Shown: positions 35,800 to 46,849 of the stretch, in pieces
How the letters are laid out: every line of letters begins with the position of its first letter
How positions within the stretch are numbered: the first letter of the stretch is position 1
Assembly (NCBI RefSeq): GCF_039649665.1
Contig: NZ_JBDJAW010000001.1
Location: 480,518-544,517 of the forward strand
DNA length: 64,000 nt
Direction: 5' to 3'
Origin: Microbispora sp. ZYX-F-249
GTDB taxonomy: Bacteria > Actinomycetota > Actinomycetes > Streptosporangiales > Streptosporangiaceae
Position numbers and translations under genes: made by a program
Notes under the pieces: generated by a model
The model's database searches: none
What the model was told of the DNA's origin: nothing
The model's input: the letters and a program-made list of their open reading frames with translations, nothing else

Positions 35800-36843
35800 G
35801 TGCGAAACCTGAACATCACCATGCCCCGCCGCGGTCTCCTTGCGGCGGGCGGAGCCGCCGTCCTCACGCTGGCGCTCGCCGCCTGCGGGTCGAGCGACCC
35901 GGCGCCCTCCGCCGAGGGGCAGGGCGCGACGGCGGGTCGGAGCGCGGCGTCGTGGTCCTTCACCGACGACAGGAAGGAGGCGGTCACGGCCGCGGCCGTC
36001 CCGTCGCGGGTCGTGGCGTTCACCGGTGCGGCGGCGGCGCTCGCCGACTACGGGGTGCAGGACAAGATCGTCGGCGTGTTCGGTGAGACGAAGCGCGCCG
36101 ACGGCTCGCCCGACCCGCAGGCCGGCGACCTCGACGTGAACAAGGTGACGATCCTCGGCAACGTCTGGGGCGAGTTCAACATCGAGAAGTACGCCGGGCT
36201 GCGCCCCGAGCTTCTCGTCACGCACATGTACGACCCCGGCGCCCTGTGGTACGTCCCGGACGAGAGCAAGGAAAAGATCGTCCAGCTCGCCCCGGCCGTC
36301 GCCGTCAGCGCCGCCCGTGTCCCGATGACCCAGCCGATCGAGCGCTACGCCGCGCTGGCCGAGTCGCTCGGGGCGGACCTGAAGGCCCCGAAGGTCGCCG
36401 ACGCCAAGGCCAGGTTCGAGGCCGCCGCCGAGAGCGTGCGCAAGGCGGTCGCGGACAACCCCGGGATCAAGGTCCTGGCCGCTTCCGGCAGCCCCGACGT
36501 GCTGTACGTGTCCAACCCGCAGGTCAACACCGACCTCATGTACTTCGCCCAGCTCGGGGTCGAGATCGTCCAGCCGGAAAAGCCCGGCGAGGGCGGCTAC
36601 TACGAGAACCTGAGCTGGGAGAACGCCGACAAGTACGACGCCGACCTGATCCTGCTCGACAACCGGAGCACCGCGCTGCAGCCCAAGGACCTGACGTCCA
36701 AGCCGGCCTGGGTCAAGCTGCCGGCCGTGAAGGCCGGCCAGGTCGTCGGATGGGACCCCGTGCCGCGCTTCTCGTACGCCGGAGCCGCCCCGATCCTGGA
36801 GAACCTGGCGACGGCGATCCGCGACGCCAAGAAGCTCGGCTGA
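35800..36843 (+). CDS. desE: Siderophore-binding lipoprotein (DesE-like)
   Basis: This 347-residue lipoprotein has a signal sequence with an Arg pair (MPRRGLLAAGG) and a lipobox ending LALAAC (Cys29), then a class III binding-protein fold (SRVVAFTGAAAALADYGV ... RPELLVTHM ... ADLILLDNR). It would capture ferric desferrioxamine at the cell surface for the FecCD/ATPase transporter. GTG 35800 follows GAGAGAAAG. Placement next to desABCD and the iron box supports the DesE assignment. Confidence 0.88.
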   Translation: MRNLNITMPRRGLLAAGGAAVLTLALAACGSSDPAPSAEGQGATAGRSAASWSFTDDRKEAVTAAAVPSRVVAFTGAAAALADYGVQDKIVGVFGETKRADGSPDPQAGDLDVNKVTILGNVWGEFNIEKYAGLRPELLVTHMYDPGALWYVPDESKEKIVQLAPAVAVSAARVPMTQPIERYAALAESLGADLKAPKVADAKARFEAAAESVRKAVADNPGIKVLAASGSPDVLYVSNPQVNTDLMYFAQLGVEIVQPEKPGEGGYYENLSWENADKYDADLILLDNRSTALQPKDLTSKPAWVKLPAVKAGQVVGWDPVPRFSYAGAAPILENLATAIRDAKKLG

Positions 36844-36890
36844 CCACACGCCGGAGAAACCACCCGGGGACACGTGCCGACTCTCACAAG

Positions 36891-36909
36891 TTAGGTTTGC
36901 CTAACCTAA
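36891..36909. promoter_or_regulatory. Iron box upstream of desA
   Basis: TTAGGTTTGCCTAACCTAA matches the iron-box consensus at 17 of 19 positions, 20 bp before the desA ATG. It implies a separate iron-repressed promoter for desABCD inside the rightward unit. Confidence 0.92.
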
Positions 36910-36929
36910 CTTTCACGGTAAGGATGACA

Positions 36930-38426
36930 ATGACCTACCCCCATGCCGGGGCCGCGCGGGCGTACCTGTTCAACGACCGCACGGTGGAGGGATACCGGCG
37001 GGCGATGGCCGCCGGGACCGAGCGCGTGGCGGAGCGGATCCGGCGCGCCGACCGGCCGTTCAGCGGCGTGTCCCCCGAACGGCTCGCGCCGCGGATCGCC
37101 GCGATCGACCTCGAACGGCCGCTGCGCGACCAGGCGGCCGTCCTCGACGAGCTCGAACGGGTCTACCTGCGCGACGCCGTCTACTTCCACCACCCCCGCT
37201 ACCTGGCGCACCTCAACTGTCCCGTGGTGATCCCCGCGCTGCTGGGCGAGGCGGTCCTGTCGGCGGTGAACTCCTCGCTCGACACGTGGGACCAGAGCGC
37301 GGGCGGCACGCTCATCGAGCGCCGCCTCATCGAGTGGACGGCCGGCCGGATCGGCTTCGGCCCCGCCGCCGACGGTGTCTTCACCGGCGGCGGCACCCAG
37401 TCGAACCTCCACGCCCTGCTGCTCGCCCGCGAGGAGGCCCGTACGGCCGCCTCGCCGGCGCGCCTGCGCCTGATCACCTCCGAGGCCGGGCACTTCAGCG
37501 TCCGCAAGGCGGCGAACCTGCTCGGCCTCGGCCCGGACGCGGTCGTGACCGTGGAGACCGACGCGCGGCGGCGGATGCGGCCGGCCGCGCTCGCCCGCGA
37601 GCTCGACCGCTGCCGCCGCGCCGGGCTGGTGGTCATGGCCGTGGTGGCCACCGCGGGCACCACCGACTTCGGCTCGATCGACCCCCTGCCCGAGATCGCC
37701 GATCTGTGTGAATCCGCCGGGGCGTGGCTGCACGTGGACGCGGCCTACGGCTGCGGGCTGCTGGTCTCCCGCAGACGGCGGCACCTGCTCGACGGGATCG
37801 AGCGGGCCGACTCGGTCACCGTCGACTTCCACAAGTCCTTCTTCCAGCCGGTCAGCTCCAGCGCCGTGCTGGTGCGCGATGGCGCGGTCCTGCGCCACAC
37901 GGCCCACCACGCCGACTACCTCAACCCCCTGCGGATGGCCGAGCGGGGCATCCCCAACCAGGTGGACAAGAGCCTGCAGACCACCCGCCGCTTCGACGCG
38001 CTCAAGCTCTGGCTGACGCTGCGGACGATGGGCCCGGACGCGGTCGGCGAGCTGTTCGACGAGGTCGTCGACCGCGCGGCCGAGGCGCACGCCCTGATCA
38101 CGGCGGACCCGCGGTTCGAGGTCGTCACGCGGTCGCAGCTGAGCACGCTGGTCTTCCGCTACCTGCCGCCGGAAGGTCCCGGCCGCGAACTCGCCGACGA
38201 CGCCAACCTGTACGCCCGCGAGGCGCTGGCCGCCTCCGGCGCGGCCGTCGTCGCCGGCACCACGGTCGACGGCCGCCACTACCTGAAGTTCACCCTGCTG
38301 AACCCCGAGACCACGCTGGACGACATCGCGCACGTCCTCGACCTCCTCGCGGGGCACGCCCGGCGCTACGTGGACGAGCTCGCCCCGCCCGCCGACCATC
38401 CGGGAGTCACGCATGTCCACGCATGA
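36930..38426 (+). CDS. desA: Lysine decarboxylase DesA (PLP, group II fold)
   Basis: A 498-residue PLP enzyme that makes cadaverine from lysine, the first step of desferrioxamine synthesis. It has [18 protein letters not shown] (PLP phosphate region), HVDAAYGCG with the cofactor Asp, and the Schiff-base Lys in DFHKSFFQP (Lys302). ATG 36930 is favoured because AAGG lies six bases upstream; ATG 36924 is two codons earlier but too close to it. It overlaps desB by 14 bp. Confidence 0.92.
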   Translation: MTYPHAGAARAYLFNDRTVEGYRRAMAAGTERVAERIRRADRPFSGVSPERLAPRIAAIDLERPLRDQAAVLDELERVYLRDAVYFHHPRYLAHLNCPVVIPALLGEAVLSAVNSSLDTWDQSAGGTLIERRLIEWTAGRIGFGPAADGVFTGGGTQSNLHALLLAREEARTAASPARLRLITSEAGHFSVRKAANLLGLGPDAVVTVETDARRRMRPAALARELDRCRRAGLVVMAVVATAGTTDFGSIDPLPEIADLCESAGAWLHVDAAYGCGLLVSRRRRHLLDGIERADSVTVDFHKSFFQPVSSSAVLVRDGAVLRHTAHHADYLNPLRMAERGIPNQVDKSLQTTRRFDALKLWLTLRTMGPDAVGELFDEVVDRAAEAHALITADPRFEVVTRSQLSTLVFRYLPPEGPGRELADDANLYAREALAASGAAVVAGTTVDGRHYLKFTLLNPETTLDDIAHVLDLLAGHARRYVDELAPPADHPGVTHVHA

Positions 38427-39768
38427 CTTCGTCGCGATCGGGCTGGGGCCGTTCAACCTGGGCCTGGCCTGCCTGACCGAGCCCATCGCCGAGCTCGACG
38501 GCGTGTTCCTGGAGGCGCGGCCCGGCTTCGCCTGGCACCCCGGGATGATGCTCGACTCCGTGACGCTGCAGACGCCGTTCATCGCCGACCTCGTCACGCT
38601 GGCCGACCCGACCTCGCCGTACTCCTTCCTGAACTACCTGAAGGAGACCGGCAGGCTCTACCCCTTCTACATCCGCGAGAGCTTCTACCAGCTCCGGGCC
38701 GAGTACGACGCGTACTGCCGCTGGGCCGCCGGGCGGCTGGGCAATGTCCGCTTCGGCCACCGCGTGACCTCGGTGACGTACGACGAGACCGACGGGCACT
38801 ACGTCGTGCGCGCGGTGACGGAGAACGGCGAGGAGACCGAGCACCGTGAGACCGAGCACCGTGAGACAGAGCACCGTGAGACCGAGCACCGTGAGACAGA
38901 GCACAGGGCCCGGCACCTCGTGCTCGGCACCGGCACCCCGCCGCACGTGCCGGAAGCCTGCCGCGGCCTCGGCGGCGACCTCGTGCACAACAGCGGATAC
39001 CTGGACGCCAAGGCCGCGCTTCAGGCGAAGGAGAGCATCACGGTCGTCGGCAGCGGGCAGAGCGCCGCCGAGATCTACCGCGACCTGCTGGCCGACGTCG
39101 ACACGCGCGGCTACCGGCTGAACTGGGTGACCAGGTCCCCGCGGTTCTTCCCGCTGGAATACACCAAGCTGACCCTGGAGATGACGTCCCCGGAATACGT
39201 GGACTACTTCCACGCGCTGCCCGAGGACACCCGCTACCGCCTCGAAGCCGAGCAGAAGTGCCTCTACAAGGGCATCGACGCGACGCTGATCAACGACATC
39301 TTCGACCTGCTCTACGCCAAGACCGTCGGCGGCCCGATCCCCACCCGGCTGCTGACCTGCACCGAGCTGCGCGAGGCGGCCTACGACGCCGGCCGGGGCG
39401 AGTACACGCTCGGGCTGCGCCACGTGGAGCAGGAGCGCGACTACACGCTCGTCACCCAGGGACTCGTGCTGGCCACCGGCTACCGCTACGAGCCTCCCGC
39501 CTTCCTGGAGCCCGTACGCGACCGGATCCGGTGGGACCGCCACGGCCGGTTCGACGTGGCGAGGAACTACAGCATCGACGTCACCGGCCGGGGGATCTTC
39601 CTGCAGAACGGCGCCGCCCACGCCCACAGCGTCACCTCCCCCGACCTCGGCATGGGCCCGTACCGCAACTCGTGGATCATCAGTCAGATCCTGGGGCGCG
39701 AGTACTACCCCATCGAGAAGGCCGTCGCCTTCCAGGAGTTCGGCGCGCCCGAGGGCGTGGTCGCATGA
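38413..39768 (+). CDS. desB: Cadaverine/lysine N-hydroxylase DesB
   Basis: A 451-residue flavin N-monooxygenase of the IucD/SidA kind: FAD motif [10 protein letters not shown] (10-19), NADPH motif [10 protein letters not shown], and the C-terminal ATGYRYEPP. It hydroxylates cadaverine. Residues about 141-165 are a five-fold TEHRE repeat inserted in the loop before the NADPH domain strand RHLVLGTG. The flanking sequence is normal, so the insert is probably a surface loop. Confidence 0.92.
   Translation: MSTHDFVAIGLGPFNLGLACLTEPIAELDGVFLEARPGFAWHPGMMLDSVTLQTPFIADLVTLADPTSPYSFLNYLKETGRLYPFYIRESFYQLRAEYDAYCRWAAGRLGNVRFGHRVTSVTYDETDGHYVVRAVTENGEETEHRETEHRETEHRETEHRETEHRARHLVLGTGTPPHVPEACRGLGGDLVHNSGYLDAKAALQAKESITVVGSGQSAAEIYRDLLADVDTRGYRLNWVTRSPRFFPLEYTKLTLEMTSPEYVDYFHALPEDTRYRLEAEQKCLYKGIDATLINDIFDLLYAKTVGGPIPTRLLTCTELREAAYDAGRGEYTLGLRHVEQERDYTLVTQGLVLATGYRYEPPAFLEPVRDRIRWDRHGRFDVARNYSIDVTGRGIFLQNGAAHAHSVTSPDLGMGPYRNSWIISQILGREYYPIEKAVAFQEFGAPEGVVA
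38833..38907. repeat. 15-bp tandem repeat in desB (5 units)
   Basis: Five units of GAGACCGAGCACCGT. Units 1, 2 and 4 are identical, unit 3 has one change and unit 5 diverges at its end. They are in frame and encode ETEHR. Confidence 0.9.
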
Positions 39769-40352
39769 GCGCGCTCCTGTTCCGCCGCCACGATGAGCGG
39801 GTCGGCGAGCTCGCCGTACGCCGCCTCGACCCGGAGGCCGACGCGCCGACGGTGCACGCCTGGGTGACCCATCCCAAGGCGGTGTTCTGGATGATGCGGG
39901 ACGCCACCGTCGCCGACGTGGCCAAGGAGTATCGCGAGATCGTCGGTCACCCGCACCGCGACGCGTTCCTCGGGCTGGTGAACGGGCGCCCGGCGTTCCT
40001 GGCCGAAAGCTACGACCCCGCCCGGGTCGAGCTGGCGGGGCTCTACGAGGCCCGGGACGGCGACGTCGGCATGCACTTCCTGTGCGCGCCGGCCGGCACC
40101 CCGGTGCACGGTTTCACCCGGGCCGTGATCACGACGGTCATGGAGTTCCTGTTCGCCGATCCCGCGACCCGGCGGGTCGTGGTCGAGCCCGACGTGCGCA
40201 ACACGGCGGTCCACGCGCTCAACGCGGCCGTCGGCTTCGAGGTCGCCGGCATGGTCGCCAAGCCGGAGAAGGACGCCCTGCTGAGTTTCTGCACCCGCGA
40301 GCGGTTCCTGGCGGCGACGTTCCTCGCGGCGCCCGGGGAGGCGACGGCGTGA
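39765..40352 (+). CDS. desC: Hydroxycadaverine acyltransferase DesC
   Basis: A 195-residue GNAT enzyme of the siderophore acetyltransferase type ([54 protein letters not shown]). It would acylate N-hydroxycadaverine with acetyl- or succinyl-CoA. The ATG overlaps the desB stop (ATGA) and its stop overlaps desD (GTGA). Confidence 0.9.
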   Translation: MSALLFRRHDERVGELAVRRLDPEADAPTVHAWVTHPKAVFWMMRDATVADVAKEYREIVGHPHRDAFLGLVNGRPAFLAESYDPARVELAGLYEARDGDVGMHFLCAPAGTPVHGFTRAVITTVMEFLFADPATRRVVVEPDVRNTAVHALNAAVGFEVAGMVAKPEKDALLSFCTRERFLAATFLAAPGEATA

Positions 40353-42163
40353 ACCCCATCGAGGCGGTCTCCCACCTCACTCCGGAGCTGTGGGAGAAGG
40401 CCAACCGGCGGCTGGTGCGCAAGGCGCTCGCCGAGTTCGCCCACGAGCGGCTGCTCACTCCGCGTCCGCTCGGCGACGGCCGGTGGGCGGTGCGCGACGA
40501 TTCCGGCAGGGTGGAGTACCGCTTCACCGCGACGGTGATGTCCCTCGACCACTGGCACATCGGCGAGGTCACCCGTCACCGGGCCTCGGGCGAGGTCCTG
40601 CCGCTCGACGCGCTGGAGTTCGTCACCGAGATGCGCGGCGCGCTCGGGCTCAGCGACGAGATCCTGCCGGTCTACCTGGAGGAGATCACCTCGACGCTGG
40701 CGAGCCTCGCGTACAAGCTGAGCCGCCGGCCGGCCGGCGCGGCCGAGCTGGCCAAGGCCGGTTTCCAGGAGATCGAGGCCGCCATGACCGAGGGCCACCC
40801 GTGTTTCGTGGCCAACAGCGGCCGGATCGGCTACGGGATCGACGACCATCACCGGTACGCTCCCGAGGCCGCCGCGCCCGTACGGCTGATCTGGCTGGCC
40901 GCCCACCGCGACCACACGACGTTCACCTGCTCGCGCGACATCGACTACGAACGGCTGATGCGCGCGGAACTCGGCGATGAGGTCCTGGCCCGCTTCGCGG
41001 GCACGCTCGCCGGTCTCGGGCTCGACATGGCCGACTACCTGCTCGTGCCGGTGCATCCCTGGCAGTGGTGGAACAGGATCTCGGTGACGTTCGCGGCGGA
41101 GGTCGCCGAGCGACGGCTGGTCTGCCTGGGGCCCGGCGACGACGAGCACCTCGCCCAGCAGTCGGTCCGCACGTTCTTCAACGCGAGCGCGCCGTCCAGG
41201 CACTACGTCAAGACGGCGCTGTCGGTGCTGAACATGGGTTTCATGCGGGGCCTGTCCGCGGCGTACATGGAGGGCACCCCGGCGATCAACGACTGGCTCG
41301 CCGGCCTGATCGCGGCCGACGAGGTCCTCCGCGCGACCCGGCTGACGATCATCCGCGAGCGGGCCGCCGTCGGCTACCGCAACCCGCGCTACGAGGCGGC
41401 CACCGACCGCCACTCGCCGTACCGCAAGATGCTGGCGGCGCTGTGGCGGGAGAGCCCGGTCGCGGGGCTGGAGCCGGGCCGGCGCCTGGCCACCATGGCC
41501 TCCCTGCTCCACACCGACGAGGAGGGACGGTCGTTCGCGGCGGCCCTGATCGAGCAGTCGGGCCTCGCCCCCGAGGTGTGGCTGCGACGCTACCTCGACG
41601 CCTACCTCGTCCCGCTGCTGCACGCCTTCTACGCCTACGACCTGGCGTTCATGCCGCACGGCGAGAACGTCATCCTGGTCCTGGACGGCGGCGCGGTGGA
41701 GCGGGTGATCTTCAAGGACATCGCCGAGGAGATCGTGGTGATGGACCCGGACGCCGACCTGCCGCCCGAGGTCCGGCGGATCCGCGCCGAGGTGCCCGAG
41801 GAACAGCGACTCCTGTCGATCTTCACCGACGTGTTCGACTGCTTCCTGCGCTTCCTCAACGCCGTGCTGGCCACGGGCGGGGTGCTGGACGAGGAGGCCT
41901 TCTGGCGGACCGTCGCCGAGTGCGCGACGGCCTACCAGCGGTCGGTCCCGCACCTCGCGGAGCGGTTCCGGCGCCACGACCTGTTCGCCGAGACGCATCC
42001 CCTGTCGTGCCTCAACCGCCTGCAACTGCGGAACAACCGGCAGATGGTGGACCTGGCCGACCCGTCGGCCGCGCTGCAGACGGCCGGCGACCTGGTCAAC
42101 CCCATCGCCCGCTTCGCTCCGGTTCGTTGTGAGGGCGGAGGCGCTACGCCGGTGCGTACGTGA
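40349..42163 (+). CDS. desD: Desferrioxamine synthetase DesD (IucA/IucC, NIS type)
   Basis: A 604-residue NRPS-independent siderophore synthetase. It has FVANSGRIGYGIDDHHRYAPE (ATP region), VPVHPWQWW, SAPSRHYVKTALSVLNMGFMRG and the metal/ATP site FMPHGENVILVL. It couples and cyclises acyl-hydroxycadaverine units into desferrioxamine. It is the last gene of desABCD; its 3' end overlaps a convergent gene by 20 bp. Confidence 0.94.
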   Translation: MNPIEAVSHLTPELWEKANRRLVRKALAEFAHERLLTPRPLGDGRWAVRDDSGRVEYRFTATVMSLDHWHIGEVTRHRASGEVLPLDALEFVTEMRGALGLSDEILPVYLEEITSTLASLAYKLSRRPAGAAELAKAGFQEIEAAMTEGHPCFVANSGRIGYGIDDHHRYAPEAAAPVRLIWLAAHRDHTTFTCSRDIDYERLMRAELGDEVLARFAGTLAGLGLDMADYLLVPVHPWQWWNRISVTFAAEVAERRLVCLGPGDDEHLAQQSVRTFFNASAPSRHYVKTALSVLNMGFMRGLSAAYMEGTPAINDWLAGLIAADEVLRATRLTIIRERAAVGYRNPRYEAATDRHSPYRKMLAALWRESPVAGLEPGRRLATMASLLHTDEEGRSFAAALIEQSGLAPEVWLRRYLDAYLVPLLHAFYAYDLAFMPHGENVILVLDGGAVERVIFKDIAEEIVVMDPDADLPPEVRRIRAEVPEEQRLLSIFTDVFDCFLRFLNAVLATGGVLDEEAFWRTVAECATAYQRSVPHLAERFRRHDLFAETHPLSCLNRLQLRNNRQMVDLADPSAALQTAGDLVNPIARFAPVRCEGGGATPVRT

Positions 42164-42428
42164 GGCAGTCGGCCTCGTCCTGGGAGTAGCCGATGTCGAT
42201 GCCGGGCGCCTGACATTCCAGCTGCACGTTGTGCCGGCAGTCGGACATCTTGCAGGCGCCCACCCGGCCCACCGTCCCCTGGTCGCCTCCCGGCGCGGGC
42301 GCGGTGAAGAACGTGTCGCAGTGCGCGTGGGACGCGTCCCCGACCGTGATGGCGGTGGCGTGGCACATGCGGTCGCGGTTGTACGCGCACGAGGTGGCCT
42401 CGCAACGGTTGACGACGGGCATTTCCAT
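42144..42428 (-). CDS. DUF1540 domain protein, duplicated
   Basis: A 94-residue protein with two Cys-rich units of the DUF1540 type: [21 protein letters not shown]...C near the N terminus and [21 protein letters not shown]...C in the second half. Eight Cys suggest zinc binding or disulfides. Function is unknown. It overlaps the desD 3' end tail to tail. Confidence 0.78.
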   Translation of the reverse strand: MEMPVVNRCEATSCAYNRDRMCHATAITVGDASHAHCDTFFTAPAPGGDQGTVGRVGACKMSDCRHNVQLECQAPGIDIGYSQDEADCLTYAPA

Positions 42429-42586
42429 GAGTGGCTGTTCCCCCCTGACGATCGTGGCTTTCGTCCTGGCTCATACCGTCGGTGACCAGGGCGCTAAGCC
42501 CCAGGGCGGATCTAGGGTCGGCAAGGAGGCGCCCGGGCGGAACCTAAACTGGGTGCTCCGACGGCAGGGGCGGGAAGGAGGAGCCC

Positions 42587-43135
42587 ATGAGCGGCCGTGC
42601 TTCCCACGACCGGACCGCGGGGACGGGTCCCGCCGATCCGGACGCGGACCCCCGCGACGAGCGCGCCCACTCCGGGCCCGGCGTGTTCCGTCCGCAGGCG
42701 GCTCCCGCCCGCCACCGGACCTGGGACGTCCTCGCGGTGATCGCACTCGGCGGCGGGATCGGCAGCGTGGCCAGGTATCTGGTCGGCCTGGCGTTCCCCG
42801 TGCCGCCCACCGGGTTCCCCTGGGGGACGTTCGCCGCCAACGTCACCGGCTGCCTCGCGCTCGGGGCCCTCATGGTCTTCGTCCTGGACGTCTGGCCGCC
42901 GCGCCGCTACGTCCGTCCGTTCCTCGGGGTCGGCTTCTGCGGCGGATACACGACGTTCTCCACCTTCGCCGTGGAGATCGTGGACAGGTGGTCGCGCGGC
43001 GCGTGGCCCACGGCCGCCGTGTACGCCGTGAGCAGCCTGGCCGCCGGGCCGGCCGCCGTCTGGTGCGGCATCGTCCTCGCCCGTGCCCTGGCGGGCCTGC
43101 CCGTACGGCGGCGCGGCAAGGGGGACGACGTATGA
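42587..43135 (+). CDS. crcB: Fluoride channel subunit CrcB/Fluc (first copy)
   Basis: A 182-residue protein. A hydrophilic N terminus of about 45 residues precedes four helices with Fluc motifs: [23 protein letters not shown] (polar track Asn) and [12 protein letters not shown]. Two different Fluc genes in tandem usually form a heterodimeric channel that exports fluoride. ATG 42587 has GGAGGAG upstream. The 158-bp leader shows no recognisable fluoride riboswitch. Confidence 0.9.
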   Translation: MSGRASHDRTAGTGPADPDADPRDERAHSGPGVFRPQAAPARHRTWDVLAVIALGGGIGSVARYLVGLAFPVPPTGFPWGTFAANVTGCLALGALMVFVLDVWPPRRYVRPFLGVGFCGGYTTFSTFAVEIVDRWSRGAWPTAAVYAVSSLAAGPAAVWCGIVLARALAGLPVRRRGKGDDV

Positions 43136-43473
43136 GACTCCACGGCCCGGCGCAGCGACTGACGATCTTGATAGGGGAGGGCGACCAGTATCGGCACCGG
43201 CCTCTGTACACCGAGATCGTGCACCGGGCGCACGCGATGGGCCTGGCCGGAGCGAGCGTCTTCCGGGGCGTCGAGGGCTTCGGCGCCTCCTCGCGCATCC
43301 ATACGAGCCGCCTGCTGTCGCTCGGCGAGGACCTGCCCGTCGCCGTCGTCATCGTGGACGTCCCTGAGCGGATCAGCGCGTTCCTGGCCGAGCTGGACGA
43401 GCTGGTGACCGAGGGCCTGGTGATCGTCGATCCCGTGGAGGTCTACCGCTACGTGGGGCGTGCCGACCGGTGA
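43132..43473 (+). CDS. DUF190 protein
   Basis: A 113-residue PII-like DUF190 protein ([54 protein letters not shown]). It is found between crcB genes in many bacteria and probably has a regulatory role. It overlaps crcB on both sides (ATGA and GTGA). Confidence 0.85.
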   Translation: MRLHGPAQRLTILIGEGDQYRHRPLYTEIVHRAHAMGLAGASVFRGVEGFGASSRIHTSRLLSLGEDLPVAVVIVDVPERISAFLAELDELVTEGLVIVDPVEVYRYVGRADR

Positions 43474-43841
43474 TCCTCCTTCTGGTGTTCCTCGGCGGCG
43501 TGGTCGGCGCGCCCGCCCGTTACCTGGCCGACCGGCTGGTCCAGCGGTTGCACGACAGCGTGTTCCCCTGGGGCACGCTGTCGGTCAACCTGGCCGGGTC
43601 GCTCGTGCTCGGGGTGCTGATCGGCGCACGGGACGGCGTCGGGCTGTCCGCCGACGCGGTCACCCTGCTCGGCACCGGCTTCTGCGGCGCGCTCACGACG
43701 TTCAGCACGTTCGGTTTCGAGACCGTACGCCTGTTGGAGGAGGGCTCGGTCCTGGAGGCCTCTCTCAACGCGCTCGGCAGCCTGGTCCTCGGCGTTCTCG
43801 CCGCCGCCGCCGGATTCGCGCTGGCCGCCCTCCTCCTGTGA
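43470..43841 (+). CDS. crcB: Fluoride channel subunit CrcB/Fluc (second copy)
   Basis: A 123-residue four-helix protein with [27 protein letters not shown] and [17 protein letters not shown]. It is the heterodimer partner of the first CrcB. GTG 43470 overlaps the DUF190 stop. Confidence 0.9.
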   Translation: MILLLVFLGGVVGAPARYLADRLVQRLHDSVFPWGTLSVNLAGSLVLGVLIGARDGVGLSADAVTLLGTGFCGALTTFSTFGFETVRLLEEGSVLEASLNALGSLVLGVLAAAAGFALAALLL

Positions 43842-43854
43842 GACGCCCGCCGGA

Positions 43855-45282
43855 TCAGTGGTGCCCGTGCCCGTGGCCGTCGTGCTTCTGGGTCCAGGGG
43901 CCGGTGATCGCGAAGACGTAGCCGGGGCTCTGGATGTTGGCGAACAGGATGCGGCCGTCCTCGCTGAACGTCGGGCCGGTGAACTCGCTGTCGTTGAGCT
44001 CGTTGCGGGCCATCGGGTAGGGGGCGCCCTTGTCGGTGACGCCGACCAGGTGCGACAGGCCCTCGCCGTCCTCGGCCAGGATGACGCCGCCGTACGGCGA
44101 GACGGTGATGTTGTCCGGCCCGTCGTAGTTCGTGTCCTGCTCCGGGTCGGGGTTGACGCCGAAGATGGTCTTCAGCGTGACGGTCTCCGACTCGGGGTCG
44201 TAGAACCAGACCTGGCCGTCGTGCTCGTTGACGCTGCCGTCGTCGTGCCGCGCGAAGCTGGCGACGAAGTACGCGCCGCCGTCGCCCCACCAGGCGCCCT
44301 CCAGCTTGCGGCTGCGGGTGACCTGGTCGTCGGCGAACTGCTTGCGCACCGAGGTGGTCTTGGCGTCCCGGTCCGGCACGTCGACCCACTCGACCTTGTA
44401 GCGGGTGCCCGGCTGGGTCGCCTCGGACAGGTCGGCGATGTGCCTGTTGCCCTTGCGGCACCGCATGGCCTGCAGCTTCCCGGCCGTGTCGCCGCCCGGG
44501 CCGAGGGCCAGTGCGCGCAGGGCCCCCTTGCGGCCGCGGAAGCCGTGGGGCGGGGTCCAGCGGAAGTACAGGCCGTTGGGGCCGCCCGCGTCCTCGGTCA
44601 GGTAGATCTCCGAGTTGCGCGGGTTCACCGCGACGGCCTCGTGGGAGTAGCGGCCGAGGAACTTCAGCGGCACCGGGTCCCTGTTGGCCTCGCGGTCGAA
44701 CGGGTCGACCTCGAAGACGTAGCCGTGGTCCTTCTGGAACGCGCCGCCGGCCCGCTGCTCGGTCTCCTCGCAGGTCAGCCAGGTGTTCCACGGCGTGATG
44801 CCGCCCGCGCAGTTGTTGTGGGTGCCGGCCACGCTGACGTATTCGCGGACCCGGTCGCCGTTCCTGTCGACCTCGATGGTCGTCGTGCCGCCCTTCGCGC
44901 CCGGGTCGTAGGTCAGGCCGGGCAGGGGCGGCACGCCGTAGGGCTCGTTGCCGCCGATCTCGTGGTTGTTCACCAGCACCCAGCCGTCCCGGCCGCGGAA
45001 GCAGCCGGTGCCGTCGGCGTCGCTGGGGGTCGGCTCACCCGACTCCAGCACGGTCTTGCCGGCCTGGGCGACGATCTTGTAGGAGAAGCCCTTCGGCAGG
45101 GCGAGCAGACCGGCGGGGTCGGCGACGAGCGGGCCGTACCCGGTCGTCTTGCCGATCCCCGCCTGGGCGGCCTGGGCGGCGGCGGGACCGGCGATCGCCT
45201 CGATGCTGCCGGCGATGGCGATGCCGAGACCACCGGCGGCGGCCGAGCGGATGAGATCGCGGCGGGAGAGGGAGGAACTCAC
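43855..45282 (-). CDS. phoX: PhoX-like secreted phosphatase (DUF839)
   Basis: A 475-residue Tat-exported protein: LSRRDLIRSAAAGGLGIAIAG is the twin-arginine signal, followed by a beta-propeller of the PhoX/DUF839 type (WVLVNNHEIGG, NCAGGITPWNTWLTCEE, SPYGGVILAEDGEG, ILFANIQSPGYVFAITGPW). PhoX enzymes are Ca/Fe phosphatases that release phosphate outside the cell. GTG 45282 has AAAGG seven bases upstream. The C-terminal HGHGHH is unusual but short. Confidence 0.85.
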   Translation of the reverse strand: MSSSLSRRDLIRSAAAGGLGIAIAGSIEAIAGPAAAQAAQAGIGKTTGYGPLVADPAGLLALPKGFSYKIVAQAGKTVLESGEPTPSDADGTGCFRGRDGWVLVNNHEIGGNEPYGVPPLPGLTYDPGAKGGTTTIEVDRNGDRVREYVSVAGTHNNCAGGITPWNTWLTCEETEQRAGGAFQKDHGYVFEVDPFDREANRDPVPLKFLGRYSHEAVAVNPRNSEIYLTEDAGGPNGLYFRWTPPHGFRGRKGALRALALGPGGDTAGKLQAMRCRKGNRHIADLSEATQPGTRYKVEWVDVPDRDAKTTSVRKQFADDQVTRSRKLEGAWWGDGGAYFVASFARHDDGSVNEHDGQVWFYDPESETVTLKTIFGVNPDPEQDTNYDGPDNITVSPYGGVILAEDGEGLSHLVGVTDKGAPYPMARNELNDSEFTGPTFSEDGRILFANIQSPGYVFAITGPWTQKHDGHGHGHH

Positions 45283-45412
45283 AGACGTACCTTTCGGTGC
45301 ATTCGGCAGGCCATGTGATCCCATTCCTCCGGCCTGAACCCCTCCTTCCGTGAAACGGACGCGGGGGTTAACACGTCGCGACGATCTCAGGAAGGCCCAT
45401 CCCGCCCGGGCG

Positions 45413-46300
<888 letters not shown>

Positions 46301-46314
46301 CTAGACACTAGCCG

Positions 46315-46327
46315 ACAATTAAGTTGT
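46315..46327. promoter_or_regulatory. Candidate OhrR operator
   Basis: ACAATTAAGTTGT is an imperfect dyad (11 of 13 symmetric), A+T-rich in a G+C-rich region, resembling OhrR/MarR operators. It lies between the OhrR-like gene and the hydrolase start. Confidence 0.5.
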
Positions 46328-46375
46328 GCGCAATGTAATCGGGTGCGCGGCAGAGCGGGCGATGGAAGGAGAGGG

Positions 46376-46849
46376 TCAGCCCCGCCGGTTCGCGTACGCC
46401 GTGACGTTCTCGGTCAGGCGGCGCAGTGTGGCGAGCGTGCGGGTGAACTCCTCGGGTTCGAGCGCCATCGCGTCGCCGACCGAGGCGAAGATGCCGTCGC
46501 TGCGCTCCCGCAGCCCGGCGCCCTGCTCGGTCAGCGTGATCTGCACCGTGCGCTCGTCGTCGGCGCGGCGCTCCCGGCGCAGCAGGCCGTTCGCCTCCAG
46601 GCGCTTGAGCAGCGGCGTCATCGTGCCGTAGTCGAGGTGCAGCGCGGCGCCGAGTTCCTTGACCGTGACCCCCTCCGCGGGGCCGTCCCACAGGACCAGC
46701 AGAACCAGGAACTGCGGATAGGTGAGGCCCACCTCGTCGAGCAGGGGCCGGTAGAGGCCGGTGACGGCGCGGGAGGCCGCGTAGAGCGCGAAGCACATCT
46801 TGTCGTCGAGGACGCCGGGGGCCCGCTGCTCGCTCTGGGTGCTCGTCAT
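46376..46849 (-). CDS. OhrR-like MarR family regulator
   Basis: A 157-residue MarR protein. DDKMCFALYAASRAVTGLYRPLL contains the reactive Cys and conserved Tyr residues of OhrR, a sensor of organic hydroperoxides. The winged helix is VTVKELGAALHLDYGTMTPLLKRLEANGLLRRER. ATG 46849 is used. The likely target is the downstream hydrolase. No ohr gene is present in the window. Confidence 0.85.
   Translation of the reverse strand: MTSTQSEQRAPGVLDDKMCFALYAASRAVTGLYRPLLDEVGLTYPQFLVLLVLWDGPAEGVTVKELGAALHLDYGTMTPLLKRLEANGLLRRERRADDERTVQITLTEQGAGLRERSDGIFASVGDAMALEPEEFTRTLATLRRLTENVTAYANRRG

Noticed and set aside
30331..38907. CRISPR array
   Set aside because: The repeats are contiguous 15-bp units without spacers, lie inside genes, and no cas genes are present.
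42429..42586. Fluoride riboswitch before crcB
   Set aside because: The conserved GATGG/CTGAT-type elements are not visible. A covariance model search would decide.
45283..45412. PHO box before the PhoX gene
   Set aside because: GTTAACC and GTTTCAC occur, but the spacing is not the 11 bp expected for PhoP direct repeats.
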